Below, one piece after another: positions 1 to 8,625 of a DNA stretch of 64,000 bases (position 1 is the stretch's first letter; each line of letters opens with the position of its first letter). Made by a program: the position numbers and the translations under genes. The notes under the pieces are model-generated. The model had not been told where the DNA came from, ran no database searches, and was given only the letters and a program-made list of their open reading frames with translations. The stretch is from contig NZ_VBUI01000019.1 in assembly GCF_005780185.1 (NCBI RefSeq), positions 1 to 64,000 of the forward strand. The letters are read 5' to 3'. This DNA comes from Halomonas urmiana. Lineage in GTDB: Bacteria; Pseudomonadota; Gammaproteobacteria; Pseudomonadales; Halomonadaceae.

Positions 1-46
1 AGTATATTGAGCAGCAAGCCCGCCCACATTGAGGGCCGCTTCGCGA

Positions 47-94
47 CCCGCGCTATCCTTCCCCGCACTAAAAGTACGGGGAATGCCGCGCATT
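47..94. repeat. 48-bp inverted repeat, left arm
   Basis: This arm is the reverse complement of 850-897 with one mismatch in 48 bases. It contains a small palindrome (CCCCGCAC, TAAAA loop, GTACGGGG at 61-81), and outward of it lies a second hairpin-forming stretch (GGGCCGC TTC GCGACCC, 33-49). The right-hand copy is the leader of the tnpB element, so this arm looks like the left end of a second, divergently oriented element whose body would lie before the window start. The MazE/MazF-type pair sits exactly between the two arms. Confidence 0.85.
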
Positions 95-119
95 CTGGTC
101 AGAAGCCAGACAGTATGGT

Positions 120-452
120 TCAACTCACCAGGGTCGCCAGCTTGGCCAGTACGTCATCCATGACCTCTGGCGGAACGCTCTCCACCCATCGCCCCTGACG
201 GGCCTCGATGTCCAGGGTGCGCACTTGGCTGCACAATACGACGCCGGTGGTAGTCGTACCCGCATCGGCCAGCGACACCGTGAAGCCTCGTGAGCGAGCG
301 AAGCCGCCACCGTTGGTGATCGGCGCGACCAGGGGCGTGCCCATGGCGAGATTGAACGCGTCCGGTGACACGATCAGCACCGGGCGCATGCCTTGCTGTT
401 CATGGCCCCGAGTGGGGTTGAGCGAGACAAAATAGATGTCACCGCGCCGCAT
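120..452 (-). CDS. MazF/PemK-family toxin (mRNA interferase)
   Basis: This 110-residue protein has the PemK/MazF pattern: an N-terminal RRGDIYFVSLNPT strand, GMRPVLIVSP, and a middle section with APIT and CSQV/RTLD elements. It is close to the usual family length of about 110. Family members cut single-stranded mRNA at short motifs when the antitoxin is lost. Its ATG overlaps the stop of the upstream antitoxin by one base (TAATG), the usual translational coupling of toxin-antitoxin pairs. The whole module lies between 48-bp inverted repeats next to a tnpB element, which suggests a mobile history. Family assignment is firm; cleavage specificity and ChpB versus MazF subtype cannot be told from sequence alone. 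Confidence 0.88.
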   Translation of the reverse strand: MRRGDIYFVSLNPTRGHEQQGMRPVLIVSPDAFNLAMGTPLVAPITNGGGFARSRGFTVSLADAGTTTTGVVLCSQVRTLDIEARQGRWVESVPPEVMDDVLAKLATLVS

Positions 453-706
453 TACAGCAGCTCACGGCCGACGGGCTCGGCATCCAGCCACTCGCGCTCG
501 TCGGCGGACATGTCCGCCGTGGTGTCGCACTGGGCCAGCAGCTCCTCGAGGGAGTAGTGCGGCTTGGCCGGTTCCACGACCAGGCGCCCGTGATCGATCT
601 CGATCTCGACTTGAGAGCCAGCGTGCAGATGCAGCTGATCGAGCAGTGCCCGCGGCACCGCCATCATGATAGAACCGCCGACGCGGCGAAGATTGGTAGT
701 GCTCAT
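452..706 (-). CDS. MazE-like antitoxin (AbrB/SpoVT fold)
   Basis: This 84-residue protein has an N-terminal AbrB/MazE-type DNA-binding segment (LRRVGGSIMMAVPRALLDQL, residues about 5-24) followed by a swapped-hairpin-like stretch (VEIEIDHGRLVVEP). The acidic tail (residues about 50-84) would wrap the toxin. The ATG at 704-706 was chosen because an AGGAGG ribosome site sits 6 bases upstream; a longer reading from 745 lacks one. It precedes the toxin, as is usual. MazE-type antitoxins normally repress their own promoter, which would lie between 707 and about 800, a region that is locally AT-rich. Confidence in the family is high. Confidence 0.85.
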   Translation of the reverse strand: MSTTNLRRVGGSIMMAVPRALLDQLHLHAGSQVEIEIDHGRLVVEPAKPHYSLEELLAQCDTTADMSADEREWLDAEPVGRELL

Positions 707-849
707 GTTGACCTCCTGCGCGGGTCGCGCCATTGAGTTATACAAAAATATAACGCATCATCACGTACAGCGCAATCGATCACCCGGCGCGCCTCTAGGA
801 CCTGTCCGACTTCCAGCGAGACGCTGGACAGTGTGACGTGTGTGACCAA

Positions 850-897
850 AATGCGCGGCATGCCCCGTACTTTTAGTGCGGGGAAGGATAGCGCGGG
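850..897. repeat. 48-bp inverted repeat, right arm
   Basis: This arm pairs with 47-94, matching at 47 of 48 positions. It lies just upstream of the tnpB -10 box and holds the palindrome CCCCGTAC, TTTTA loop, GTGCGGGG. Confidence 0.85.
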
Positions 898-947
898 CGC
901 CGCAGGCGCCCTATAATACTGGATATATTCACAGTTAAAGGTGCTTT
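898..947 (+). promoter_or_regulatory. tnpB leader: hairpin plus -10 box
   Basis: A GGCGCC-GCA-GGCGCC hairpin is followed directly by a perfect TATAAT (912-917), 30 bases before the GTG start. No good -35 is visible at the matching distance (about 889-894), so the promoter is probably weak or needs a factor. Confidence 0.5.
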
Positions 948-2168
948 GTGCAACGCCTCCAAGCCTTCAAATTCGAACTGATGCCCAACGGCGAGCAGGT
1001 GCGCAAGATGCGCCAGTTTGCCGGCATGGCGAGGTTCGTGTTCAACCGAGGGCTGGCATTGCAAAAGGAACGGCATGAAGCCGGTGAAAAGAAGCTCAGC
1101 TATGCCGCCTTGTGCAAAGTGCTCACCGGCTGGCGGAACAGCGTCGAGACGCCTTGGCTGAAGGATGGCCCGATCCACCCGCTCCAGCAGTCGCTAAAGG
1201 ATCTGGAGCGCGCCTACGCCAACTTCTTCGCCAAGCGGGCCGACTTCCCGCGCTTCAAGAAGAAAGGCCAGCGCGACAGCTTCCGCTACCCCGATCCCAA
1301 GCAGATCAGGCTCGACCAGGGCAATCGTCGGCTCTACCTGCCCAAGCTGGGCTGGCTGCGCTTCCGCAAGAGCCGCGAGGTGCTGGGGACGGTCAAGAAC
1401 GTCACCGTCAGCCAGTCGGCCGGGCGGTGGTTCGTCTCGATCCAGACCGAGCGCGAGGTCGCGGTGCCGGCGCCCACCGGCGCCGCCGTGGGCATCGACC
1501 TGGGCGTGGCGCGGTTCGCCACGCTCTCCGATGGCAGCTATCTCGCTCCCCTCAATAGCACCAAGAAGCATCACGTGGCGCTGCGCAAGGCGCAGCAGGC
1601 CATGAGCCGCAAGACCCAGTTCAGCAACAACTGGAAGAAAGCCAAGGCCCGCGTCCAGAAGGTTCAGGCACGCATCGCCAATGCCCGGCGCGACTTCCTT
1701 CACAAGGCTTCCGCCACGATCTGCCAAAACCACGCGCTCGTGGTGCTGGAAGACCTGCAGGTAGGCAACATGTCGCGCTCGGCCAGAGGCAGTGTCGAGC
1801 AGCCCGGCCGCCACATCCGTCAGAAATCTGGTCTCAACCGTTCAATCCTCGACCAGGGCTGGGTCGAGTTTCGGCGCCAGCTCGACTACAAGCTGGCCTG
1901 GCGCGGGGCGCACCTGGTCGTCGTGCCACCGCAAAATACCAGCCGCACCTGCCCCGAGTGCGGGCATATAGCGGCCGAGAACCGGCGTAGCCAGGCCCGG
2001 TTTGCCTGTGTCGAATGTGGCTTCGCGGCCAATGCCGACCACGTCGGCGCCATCAATGTGTTAAGGGCGGGGCACGCCCGGTTAGCCTGTGAAGTGAGTG
2101 GTGCGGTAAGGCCGCCAGCAGCAGGAACCCACCGAAGCGACTCAGGAGCGGCTCAATGCCGCGCCTGA
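948..2168 (+). CDS. tnpB: TnpB, RNA-guided transposon-associated nuclease
   Basis: This 406-residue protein has the TnpB layout. An N-terminal helical region runs to about residue 110 (FVFNRGLALQK, FPRFKKKG). The RuvC-like nuclease carries the acidic triad D184 (GIDLGVARF), E268 (VVLEDLQVGNM) and D363 (NADHVGAINVL). A zinc finger lies between the last two (CPEC at 335-338, CVEC at 354-357). All catalytic positions are present and the length is typical (about 370-420), so the enzyme looks intact. Family members cut DNA next to a transposon-adjacent motif using a guide RNA copied from the element's right end. The start is GTG, with AAAGGTG about 6 bases upstream. Confidence 0.93.
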   Translation: MQRLQAFKFELMPNGEQVRKMRQFAGMARFVFNRGLALQKERHEAGEKKLSYAALCKVLTGWRNSVETPWLKDGPIHPLQQSLKDLERAYANFFAKRADFPRFKKKGQRDSFRYPDPKQIRLDQGNRRLYLPKLGWLRFRKSREVLGTVKNVTVSQSAGRWFVSIQTEREVAVPAPTGAAVGIDLGVARFATLSDGSYLAPLNSTKKHHVALRKAQQAMSRKTQFSNNWKKAKARVQKVQARIANARRDFLHKASATICQNHALVVLEDLQVGNMSRSARGSVEQPGRHIRQKSGLNRSILDQGWVEFRRQLDYKLAWRGAHLVVVPPQNTSRTCPECGHIAAENRRSQARFACVECGFAANADHVGAINVLRAGHARLACEVSGAVRPPAAGTHRSDSGAAQCRA

Positions 2169-2241
2169 GCGCCGTAGGAATCCCCTTCCTTTCCGCCGCA
2201 GGCGGCAGCTTCCTAAGAAGCTGAGGGAGGGGAGGACGTCA
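2169..2241 (+). ncRNA. Probable right end / guide (omega/re) RNA scaffold of tnpB element
   Basis: The stretch after the tnpB stop folds into an outer stem (2182-2190 with 2224-2232, one G-T pair) holding CCGCC-GCA-GGCGG (2193-2205) and AGCTTC-CTAA-GAAGCT (2207-2222). In known tnpB elements the guide RNA overlaps the gene's 3' end, ends at the right end, and takes its guide from flanking DNA. Here the guide would begin at 2242, inside the epimerase remnant. That it acts as an RNA is inferred from position and fold. Confidence 0.5.
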
Positions 2242-2873
2242 AGTATTACGGGATGAACGACAAGAGCCCGTTCTCTACCTCCGACAGCGTGGATCATCCC
2301 GTCAGCCTGTATGCCGCCACCAAAAAGGCCAACGAGCTGATGGCGCATACCTACTCGCATCTCTATGGCATTCCAGCCACGGGACTGCGCTTCTTCACGG
2401 TCTATGGCCCCTGGGGCCGACCGGATATGGCGATGTTCAAGTTCACCCGGGCGATCCTCGCGGGAGAACCGCTGCAGGTGTTCAACCAGGGCGAGATGTC
2501 GCGGGATTTCACCTACATCGACGATATCGTCGAGGGAGTGGTGCGCATCCTCGAGGTAATACCGGCCGCCGATCCGGACTGGCGGGCCTCCCAAGGTGGG
2601 CCGGATAGCAGCAGCGCCCCCTATGCGCTCTATAGCGCTCTATAACATCGGCCATGGCAGCCCGGTGGGGCTGATGGACTTCATTCGCGCCGTGGAAGCC
2701 GCCACCGGCAGGGACGCGATCTGCGATTATCAGCCGATGCAGCCCGGCGACGTGCCACGCACCTGGGCCGATACCGAGGCCCTCTTCACCGCCACCGGCT
2801 ACCGGCCGCGAGTCAAGGTCGAAGAGGGTGCCCGGCAGTTCGTTGAGATGACCCGACAATCGGGGCATATCGG
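2242..2873 (+). pseudogene. UDP-glucuronate 4-epimerase-like remnant (truncated, frameshifted)
   Basis: The first part (from about 2247) reads as the middle of an extended SDR sugar epimerase, with the YAATKKAN catalytic Tyr/Lys motif, GLRFFTVYGPWGRPDMA and DFTYIDDIVEG. The N-terminal Rossmann half is absent: the tnpB element abuts codon YYG. Reading stops at 2643-2645. Homology resumes one frame over (ALYNIGHGSPVGLMDFI) and fades near 2865, with no usual C-terminus. The frame break coincides with a perfect 10-bp tandem duplication (GCGCTCTATA at 2625-2634 and 2635-2644); removing one copy restores PYALYNIGHGSPV. It probably once converted UDP-glucuronate to UDP-galacturonate for polysaccharide. 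It is clearly dead now. Confidence 0.88.
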
Positions 2874-2975
2874 GCACCACAAAACTCAGACTGCCTCAGT
2901 GGCGCCGCTATGGCAGGATAGTGTGTTACGTGTTGTCACACATACAACGTTACGCCACGAGAATAAGAGTTCGCC

Positions 2976-4232
2976 ATGGCCAACGCATTGCTGCCCCGTC
3001 TCCTGTATCGCGGCTTCGATCTTGTCAATAAGGGCGAGCTGGGTCGGTCTTACCGGGCCGCCCGTGACAGCAACGGCCAGCACCTGCCCTTCGCGCGTGC
3101 CGAGCTCGAGGCGTATGCCAGGCGGTGGGGCTTTGATGCCGTGCTGGAACACAACCCGCTGATGGACAAGGCGGCTATTCGGCGTTGGACAGAGAAGGTC
3201 TCGCTTGGCGATGTCCATGGCTGGGCCTATACCGGCGGCTCTTCCGGCGAGCCGCTGCGGGTTCCCTACTCCAGGCAGCGCGGCCTGATGCGCACCGCGA
3301 CGTTCACCTACTTCAACGAGGCGGCGGGGTATCAGCTGGGGGATCCCTTTTGCCTGATTCGGGCCAAGAGCCGCTCGTCGCTCATGAAGTACCTGCGCAA
3401 TGAGCACATCTTTATTCCGGGAGATATTTCCGAGCCCAGGATCCGCGAGTTCATCAAGGCGCTCAGGGACAAGAAGATCAAGGTGCTGATGGGCTACCCG
3501 AGCGTCATGTACGAAGTGGCGCTCTACCTGGAGCAGCACCCCTCAGAGAAGGAGGGCCTGTCGGTCCGCTCGCTGATTTCCATTTCCGAACCGCTCGAGC
3601 CCGTCAAGCGAGACGTGATCCACCAGGCCTTCGGCTGTGCGTTCGTCGACCGGTACAGCAATGAGGAAGTGGGATTGATGGCCCAGCAAGCGGCGTTCGG
3701 GGGCGAGTATTACGTCAACAAGTTCGGGGTCTATGTCGAGGTGGTGGACCCGACCACCTGGAGGCCGGTCGCGGAAGGCGAGCAGGGCAGGGTGGTGGTG
3801 ACCGATATCGGCAACGACCTGATACCGATCATCCGCTACGACACCGGCGACCTGGCCACGGCCGCTCGCTACCGGGACGGGCAGCTGTTGACCCTCAGGG
3901 AGGTGGTGGGGCGCGTGTCGGAGCAGATCTTCTCGGTGGCCGGCCATCCGATTTCACCGCTGATGCTGGGCCCCTATATCCATAAGCCCCTTTCACGGCA
4001 GGGCCCGGGGGGCCAGTACCAGTTCGCCCAGACGGCCGCCGGGCAGTACGAGGTGCGGCTCAAGGCCGGCAAAGCGGACATCGCCGATCCCGTGATCGAG
4101 GAGATCATCGATGGCCTGACACAGGTGCTGGGGCACCAGGCAGCCATCAGGGTGGTGTTTTGCGACGATATTCCTCCGCAGCCCTCCGGGAAGCGGCCGA
4201 TCTACAAGAACGAGATGGAGATGGGTGCGTGA
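2976..4232 (+). CDS. CapK/PaaK-like adenylate-forming enzyme (polysaccharide-associated)
   Basis: This 418-residue protein belongs to the phenylacetate-CoA ligase-like (PaaK/CapK) branch of adenylating enzymes. Visible family features are the Gly/Ser-rich nucleotide loop AYTGGSSGEPL (residues about 84-94), the YSNEEVG segment (about 226), IIRYDTGDLA (about 286-295) and the C-terminal PPQPSGKRPIYKNE. Proteins of this shape occur in capsule and exopolysaccharide clusters; their acyl substrate is rarely known. It lies downstream of a dead sugar epimerase and 15 bases upstream of an ElyC-like gene, so a cell-envelope role is inferred. The ATG at 2976 has only a weak purine-rich site (GAATAAGAG). 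No signal peptide is seen, so the product should be cytoplasmic. Confidence 0.8.
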   Translation: MANALLPRLLYRGFDLVNKGELGRSYRAARDSNGQHLPFARAELEAYARRWGFDAVLEHNPLMDKAAIRRWTEKVSLGDVHGWAYTGGSSGEPLRVPYSRQRGLMRTATFTYFNEAAGYQLGDPFCLIRAKSRSSLMKYLRNEHIFIPGDISEPRIREFIKALRDKKIKVLMGYPSVMYEVALYLEQHPSEKEGLSVRSLISISEPLEPVKRDVIHQAFGCAFVDRYSNEEVGLMAQQAAFGGEYYVNKFGVYVEVVDPTTWRPVAEGEQGRVVVTDIGNDLIPIIRYDTGDLATAARYRDGQLLTLREVVGRVSEQIFSVAGHPISPLMLGPYIHKPLSRQGPGGQYQFAQTAAGQYEVRLKAGKADIADPVIEEIIDGLTQVLGHQAAIRVVFCDDIPPQPSGKRPIYKNEMEMGA

Positions 4233-4247
4233 GGCCGGGGGCTTGCC

Positions 4248-5012
4248 ATGTATGACCTCTTGAAGACCCTGGTGGCCCAGCTGGCGATGCCGCTGCCGGT
4301 CACCCTGATACTGCTGGCGCTGGGATGGCTACTGGCCTGGCGTGGCGCGCGCCGCCTGGGCCTGGGCGCGGCGGCCCTGGGGCTGGTGCTGCTCTTCCTG
4401 GCGAGCTGGGCGCCGGTCGCCGACCGCTTGCTGGCCCCGCTGGAGGCGCGTTATCCCGCCCTGCAGGCGCTGCCGGAGGACCCGCCGCTGGCCGGCATCG
4501 TGGTTCTGGGTGGCGGCTGGGTCTCGGACGTGCCCTGGACCTCGACCGGCAAGCTGGGTGACAGCTCCGCGATTCGCCTGATGGAGGGCGTGCGCCTGTG
4601 GCGGCAACGGCCCGAGCTTCCGCTGGTGGTGCCGAGCTCCCGTATCGATGCGGATGGGGCGGAGCAGGAGCAGGTGTATGCCCAGGCCGCGCTCGAGCTC
4701 GGTGACGTGGAGGAGCGCCTGATCATCATGGAGCGGGCCAGCGATACGGGGCGCGAGGCCCGGGCCGTGCGCGAGGCCCTGGGCGAGGGGGCGCGGGTGG
4801 TGATGGTCACCTCTGCCTCGCATATGCCGCGGGCCATGCAGCACTTCCGCCGCGCCGGGCTGGAACCCCTGGCGGCGCCTACCCACTACCTGGCCGGGCG
4901 CACACGCCCTGACCGCTTCTCCTACTGGGTGCCCTCGGCGACCCAGCTGCACAAGACCGAGCGCGCGGTGTATGAGCGGCTGGGGCAGCTGGTGGTCAGC
5001 TTCGAGCAGTGA
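4248..5012 (+). CDS. DUF218 / YdcF-ElyC-SanA family membrane protein
   Basis: This 254-residue protein has two N-terminal membrane segments (about residues 13-32 and 37-56) followed by a DUF218 domain. The domain opens with GIVVLGGGW (about 83-91) and includes an SDTGREA element and MVTSASHMPRA (about 186-197), the usual DUF218 signature. This is the architecture of E. coli ElyC, which affects peptidoglycan/lipid-carrier metabolism; the chemistry of the family is unsettled. It follows the CapK-like gene by 15 bases and is likely co-transcribed. The start has GGCCGGGGG upstream, a weak but plausible ribosome site. Confidence is high for the family and low for the exact function. Confidence 0.85.
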   Translation: MYDLLKTLVAQLAMPLPVTLILLALGWLLAWRGARRLGLGAAALGLVLLFLASWAPVADRLLAPLEARYPALQALPEDPPLAGIVVLGGGWVSDVPWTSTGKLGDSSAIRLMEGVRLWRQRPELPLVVPSSRIDADGAEQEQVYAQAALELGDVEERLIIMERASDTGREARAVREALGEGARVVMVTSASHMPRAMQHFRRAGLEPLAAPTHYLAGRTRPDRFSYWVPSATQLHKTERAVYERLGQLVVSFEQ

Positions 5013-5130
5013 GGGGTGAGGAAGCGAGGGGCGAGGGCCGAGGAGGAAGGGCCGAGGGGCAAGGACAGAGGAGCAATTGGGGAGGGGCTCTTCGTGGGAG
5101 CGCTGCTTGCAGCGCGATGGACCTCAAGGG
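5013..5130. repeat. G-rich dispersed repeat plus GTGGGAGCG element
   Basis: Right after the stop codon runs a purine tract of GAGGGGTGAGG / GAGGGGCGAGGGCCGAGG units (to about 5080), the same units seen at 12532-12575 and 21897-21950. It is followed by CGTGGGAGCGCTGCTTGCAGCGCGATGG (quoted here as units GTGGGAGCG, CTGCTTGCAG, CGCGATGG), a short palindrome related to the elements at 32765, 37920 and 12700. No gene is seen in 5013-5268. Confidence 0.6.
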
Positions 5131-5232
5131 AGTCTTGTACGTAGCGCACGGATCGACGTCTCGACGATGGCCCTGAAGTGACCCGTACGAGACTCGAGGA
5201 ACTCGCCAGAACCCGAACAAGATGCAGCGACA

Positions 5233-5263
5233 GCAGCCCGGCCATGTGCCGGGCTGCTTGTTT
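5233..5263 (+). terminator. Rho-independent terminator
   Basis: A perfect 10-bp stem, GCAGCCCGGC / GCCGGGCTGC with loop CATGT, is followed by TTGTTTC. It sits between convergent genes (the ElyC-like gene and cysQ) and probably serves the plus strand. Confidence 0.7.
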
Positions 5264-5268
5264 CTGGC

Positions 5269-6042
<774 letters not shown>

Positions 6043-6072
6043 CTATTACCTTCCTCTACGAAGATTGGGGGC

Positions 6073-6250
6073 AAGCTGGAAGCTGGAAGAGCGGCGCTGC
6101 GCGCCTGGAAGCTGGAAGAATGCCGCTTCGCGGCATAACCCCCACGCCTTGGGGTATGGGGGTTTCTTCCAGCTTCCAGCTTCCAGCTTCCAGCTTCCAG
6201 CTTCCAGCTTCCAGCTTCAAGCTCCGGGCGGAGCCCGGGTCTTCCAGCTT
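6073..6250. repeat. Heptad/hairpin intergenic array A
   Basis: The array opens with AGCTGGA-type heptads, then a GGCGC-TGC-GCGCC hairpin, more heptads and an ATGCCGC-TTC-GCGGCAT hairpin. A run of seven perfect CTTCCAG units plus one variant follows (6166-6221), then GGGC-GGA-GCCC and a final heptad that contains the cysNC stop codon. The left AGCTTCC/GGAAGCT arm is complementary to the right arm, so the whole unit can fold into one long hairpin. The segment 6086-6137 is identical over 52 bases to 9699-9750. Confidence 0.9.
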
Positions 6251-8154
6251 CAGGCTATGATTTCCCGTTCGCGCAGCAGTTCGACGATGGCGTCGGCGGC
6301 TTCGTCGCTGCTCATCTGCTGGGTCTTGAGATGCAGATCCGGGTTCTCCGGCGCTTCATAGGCGGAGTCGATGCCGGTGAAGTTCTTCAGCTCGCCGCGG
6401 CGCGCCTTGCGATAGAGCCCCTTGGGGTCGCGCTCCTCGGCGATGTCCAGCGGGGTGTCGACGAAGACTTCGATGAACTCGTTCTCTTCCACCAGGTCCC
6501 GGGCCAGATCACGCTCGCTGCGGAACGGCGAAATGAAGGCGGTCAACACGATCAGGCCGGCATCGACCATCAGCTTGGCCGTCTCGCCGACCCGGCGAAT
6601 GTTCTCCACGCGATCGGCATCGGTGAAGCCCAGGTCGCGGTTGAGGCCGTGGCGGACGTTGTCGCCATCCAGCAGGTAGGTGTGCTGGCCCGCGGCATGC
6701 AGCCTCTTCTCCACCAGGTTGGCGATGGTTGACTTGCCGGCACCGGAGAGGCCGGTGAACCACAGCACCGCCGGCTGCTGAGCCTTGGAGAGGGCGCGCG
6801 CCTGCTTGTCGATATCCACGTGCTGCATATGGATGTTCTGGCTGCGCCGCAGGGCGAAGTGCAGCATGCCGGCGCCGACCGTGTTATGGGTCATGCGGTC
6901 GATGAGGATGAAGCCGCCGGTGTCCTGGCTCTCCTGGTACGGGTCGAAGGCCACGGGCTTGTTGAGGCTCAGCGTGCAGATGCCGATGGCGTTGAGATCC
7001 AACTGCTTGGCCGCCGCGTGCTCCATGGTGTTGACGTTCACCTGGTACTTGATGTCGGTGACGGTGGCCGAGACGGACTGGGTGCCCAGCTTCATCAGGT
7101 AGGGGCGCCCGGGGAGTAGCGGCTGGTCGTGCATCCACACCAGGGTGGTCTCGAACTGGTCGGCGGTCTGGCTCGGCTGCTCGACCCCGGAGATGATGTC
7201 GCCACGCGAGATGTCGATCTCGTCGTTCAGCAGCAGGGTGATGGACTGGCCGGCCACGGCCTCGTCGAGGTCGCCGTCGAAGGTGTAGATCCGCGACACC
7301 GTGCTGGTCTTGCCCGAGGGCTGAACGCGAATGGCGTCGCCGGGCTTGACCGTGCCGCTGGTCACCATGCCGGTGAAGCCGCGGAAATCCAGGTTGGGGC
7401 GGTTGACCCACTGCACCGGCAGGCGGAAGGGATCGCGCTGCAGACGCTCGTCGTCGACCTCCACGGTCTCCAGGTAGGCCATCAGGGTGGGGCCGTGATA
7501 CCAGGGCATGTGGTGGCCGTGCTCGATGACGTTGTCGCCCTTGAGCGCCGACATGGGGATGAAGGTGATCGATTCGAGCCCCAACTGCTTGGCGAAGGCC
7601 CGATACGCCTCGACGATCTCGTCGAAGCGTGCCTTGGAGTAGTCCACCAGATCCATCTTGTTGATCGCCACCACCACCTTGCGCATGCCGATCAGCGACA
7701 TCAAGAAGCTGTGGCGGCGGGTCTGGGTGAGGATGCCGTGGCGGGCATCGACCATCAGGATGGCGGCATCGGCATTGGAGGCGCCGGTTACCATGTTGCG
7801 GGTGTACTGCTCGTGCCCCGGTGTATCGGCGACGATGAACTTGCGCTTGTCGGTGGAGAAGAAGCGGTAGGCGACATCGATGGTGATGCCCTGCTCGCGC
7901 TCGGCGGCCAGGCCATCGACCAGCAGCGCGAAGTCCATCTCGGTGCCCTGGGTGCCGAAGCGCTTCGAATCCGCCTCGATGGCGGCGAGCTGATCCTCGA
8001 ACAGCAGCTTGGATTCGAACAGCAGGCGGCCGATCAGCGTGCTCTTGCCGTCATCCACGCTGCCACAGGTGATGAAGCGGAGCAGGCCTTTTCTCTCGTG
8101 CTCTTTCAGGTATGTCTCGATGTTTTCCGAGATCAGAGGTGAGGCGTGTGCCAT
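6250..8154 (-). CDS. cysNC: Bifunctional sulfate adenylyltransferase large subunit / APS kinase (CysNC)
   Basis: This 634-residue fusion makes APS with CysD using GTP, then phosphorylates it to PAPS. The CysN GTPase part (about 1-440) has P-loop GSVDDGKST (31-39), DTPGHEQY and NKMD. The CysC part (about 455-634) has a second P-loop GLSGAGKST (about 465) and the APS-kinase segments [10 protein letters not shown] and FISPFR. Length matches NodQ/CysNC fusions (about 630). Its stop codon TGA lies inside the last heptad of the downstream repeat array. It is separated from cysD by an inserted four-helix-bundle gene. The start ATG at 8154 precedes [15 protein letters not shown], typical of CysN N-termini; the upstream region is itself heptad repeat. 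Confidence 0.96.
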   Translation of the reverse strand: MAHASPLISENIETYLKEHERKGLLRFITCGSVDDGKSTLIGRLLFESKLLFEDQLAAIEADSKRFGTQGTEMDFALLVDGLAAEREQGITIDVAYRFFSTDKRKFIVADTPGHEQYTRNMVTGASNADAAILMVDARHGILTQTRRHSFLMSLIGMRKVVVAINKMDLVDYSKARFDEIVEAYRAFAKQLGLESITFIPMSALKGDNVIEHGHHMPWYHGPTLMAYLETVEVDDERLQRDPFRLPVQWVNRPNLDFRGFTGMVTSGTVKPGDAIRVQPSGKTSTVSRIYTFDGDLDEAVAGQSITLLLNDEIDISRGDIISGVEQPSQTADQFETTLVWMHDQPLLPGRPYLMKLGTQSVSATVTDIKYQVNVNTMEHAAAKQLDLNAIGICTLSLNKPVAFDPYQESQDTGGFILIDRMTHNTVGAGMLHFALRRSQNIHMQHVDIDKQARALSKAQQPAVLWFTGLSGAGKSTIANLVEKRLHAAGQHTYLLDGDNVRHGLNRDLGFTDADRVENIRRVGETAKLMVDAGLIVLTAFISPFRSERDLARDLVEENEFIEVFVDTPLDIAEERDPKGLYRKARRGELKNFTGIDSAYEAPENPDLHLKTQQMSSDEAADAIVELLREREIIA

Positions 8155-8162
8155 GAGTAACC

Positions 8163-8205
8163 CTATAGCTTGAAGCTGGAAGCTTGAAGCTGGAAGAAAC
8201 CCCAG
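8163..8205. repeat. Heptad array B (left flank of four-helix-bundle gene)
   Basis: AGCTTGA/AGCTGGA heptads end in GGAAGAAACCCCAG. It is roughly the inverse of array C, which begins CTGGGGTTTTCTTCTAGCTTCC (units CTGGGG, TTTTCTTC, TAGCTTCC), so the gene between them has inverted flanks. Confidence 0.8.
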
Positions 8206-8226
8206 CCCCGTAGCCTCGCAGCCGAT

Positions 8227-8571
8227 TCATTCGTTGGTGAGCTTGCCGATGAGCCCGGAGAGCATGGCGGCAATCTCCCGTGTTTCCTGTATCCATCGGT
8301 TCCCACAGGCCTTGTCGACGTAGCCGATGTCGATACCGATATAGATCTGAGTTCTCAGCTCGGCGCATGACCCCTTGGCAATCAGCAAGAAATGCCGTTT
8401 GTCTTTTGGAGTTCCTCGAGTCATGCCCTCGGCAATATTGCTGGGTACCGAAAGCCCGGAGCGCGTGATTTGATCCTTGAAACCGAAGTCTCGAAGATCC
8501 CGCATGGCCTTATAGAGCTCTGCCGACAGCCTGGCCGACCGCTTCCACACCTGAAGCTTCTCGAAATCCAT
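8227..8571 (-). CDS. Four-helix-bundle protein (S23 / 23S rRNA intervening-sequence protein family)
   Basis: This 114-residue protein begins MDFEKLQVWKRSARL and has the family hallmarks FGFKDQITRSGLSVPSNIAEG (seen as FKDQITR, SVPSNIAEG) and FLLIAKGSCAELRTQ. These are the conserved features of S23 / IVP four-helix-bundle proteins, relatives of the retroelement accessory protein Avd. The start at 8571 has GGAGG 8 bases upstream; a longer reading from 8622 has no such site. Family members are found inside 23S rRNA intervening sequences and scattered between genes, and their biochemical role is not settled. Here the gene sits inside the cysD-cysNC operon, flanked by heptad arrays B and C in inverted orientation, which suggests it arrived as a cassette. 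Confidence 0.88.
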   Translation of the reverse strand: MDFEKLQVWKRSARLSAELYKAMRDLRDFGFKDQITRSGLSVPSNIAEGMTRGTPKDKRHFLLIAKGSCAELRTQIYIGIDIGYVDKACGNRWIQETREIAAMLSGLIGKLTNE

Positions 8572-8625
8572 CCCCAGTTCCTCCGTTCCCTGACCATTCC
8601 TCAAGCGTAGGCCAAGAGCCACTGG

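Larger units (their letters stand above)
850..2241 (+). mobile_element. Solitary IS200/IS605-family (IS1341-type) tnpB element
   Basis: The element has one tnpB gene and no tnpA. Its left side carries two hairpins (866-886 and GGGCGCC GCA GGCGCCC at 895-911). Its right side, after the tnpB stop, carries a long imperfect stem (CCCCTTCCT 2182-2190 with AGGGAGGGG 2224-2232) enclosing two smaller hairpins, and ends with GGAGGACGTCAA, a common right-end signature in this family. Epimerase codons begin right after 2241. The exact left boundary is uncertain and could be anywhere between 850 and about 920. The epimerase N-terminal half is not found to the left, so this is not a simple insertion into an otherwise intact gene. 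Confidence 0.75.

Noticed and set aside
2596..3162. 188-codon frame read as a separate epimerase-like gene
   Set aside because: Only its first 90 or so codons have epimerase similarity; the rest runs into the leader of the next gene. It is the second half of a frameshifted pseudogene.
6073..6250. Heptad arrays as CRISPR arrays
   Set aside because: The units are 7 bases and tandem with hairpin modules. There are no 25-40 base repeats with unique spacers and no cas genes.
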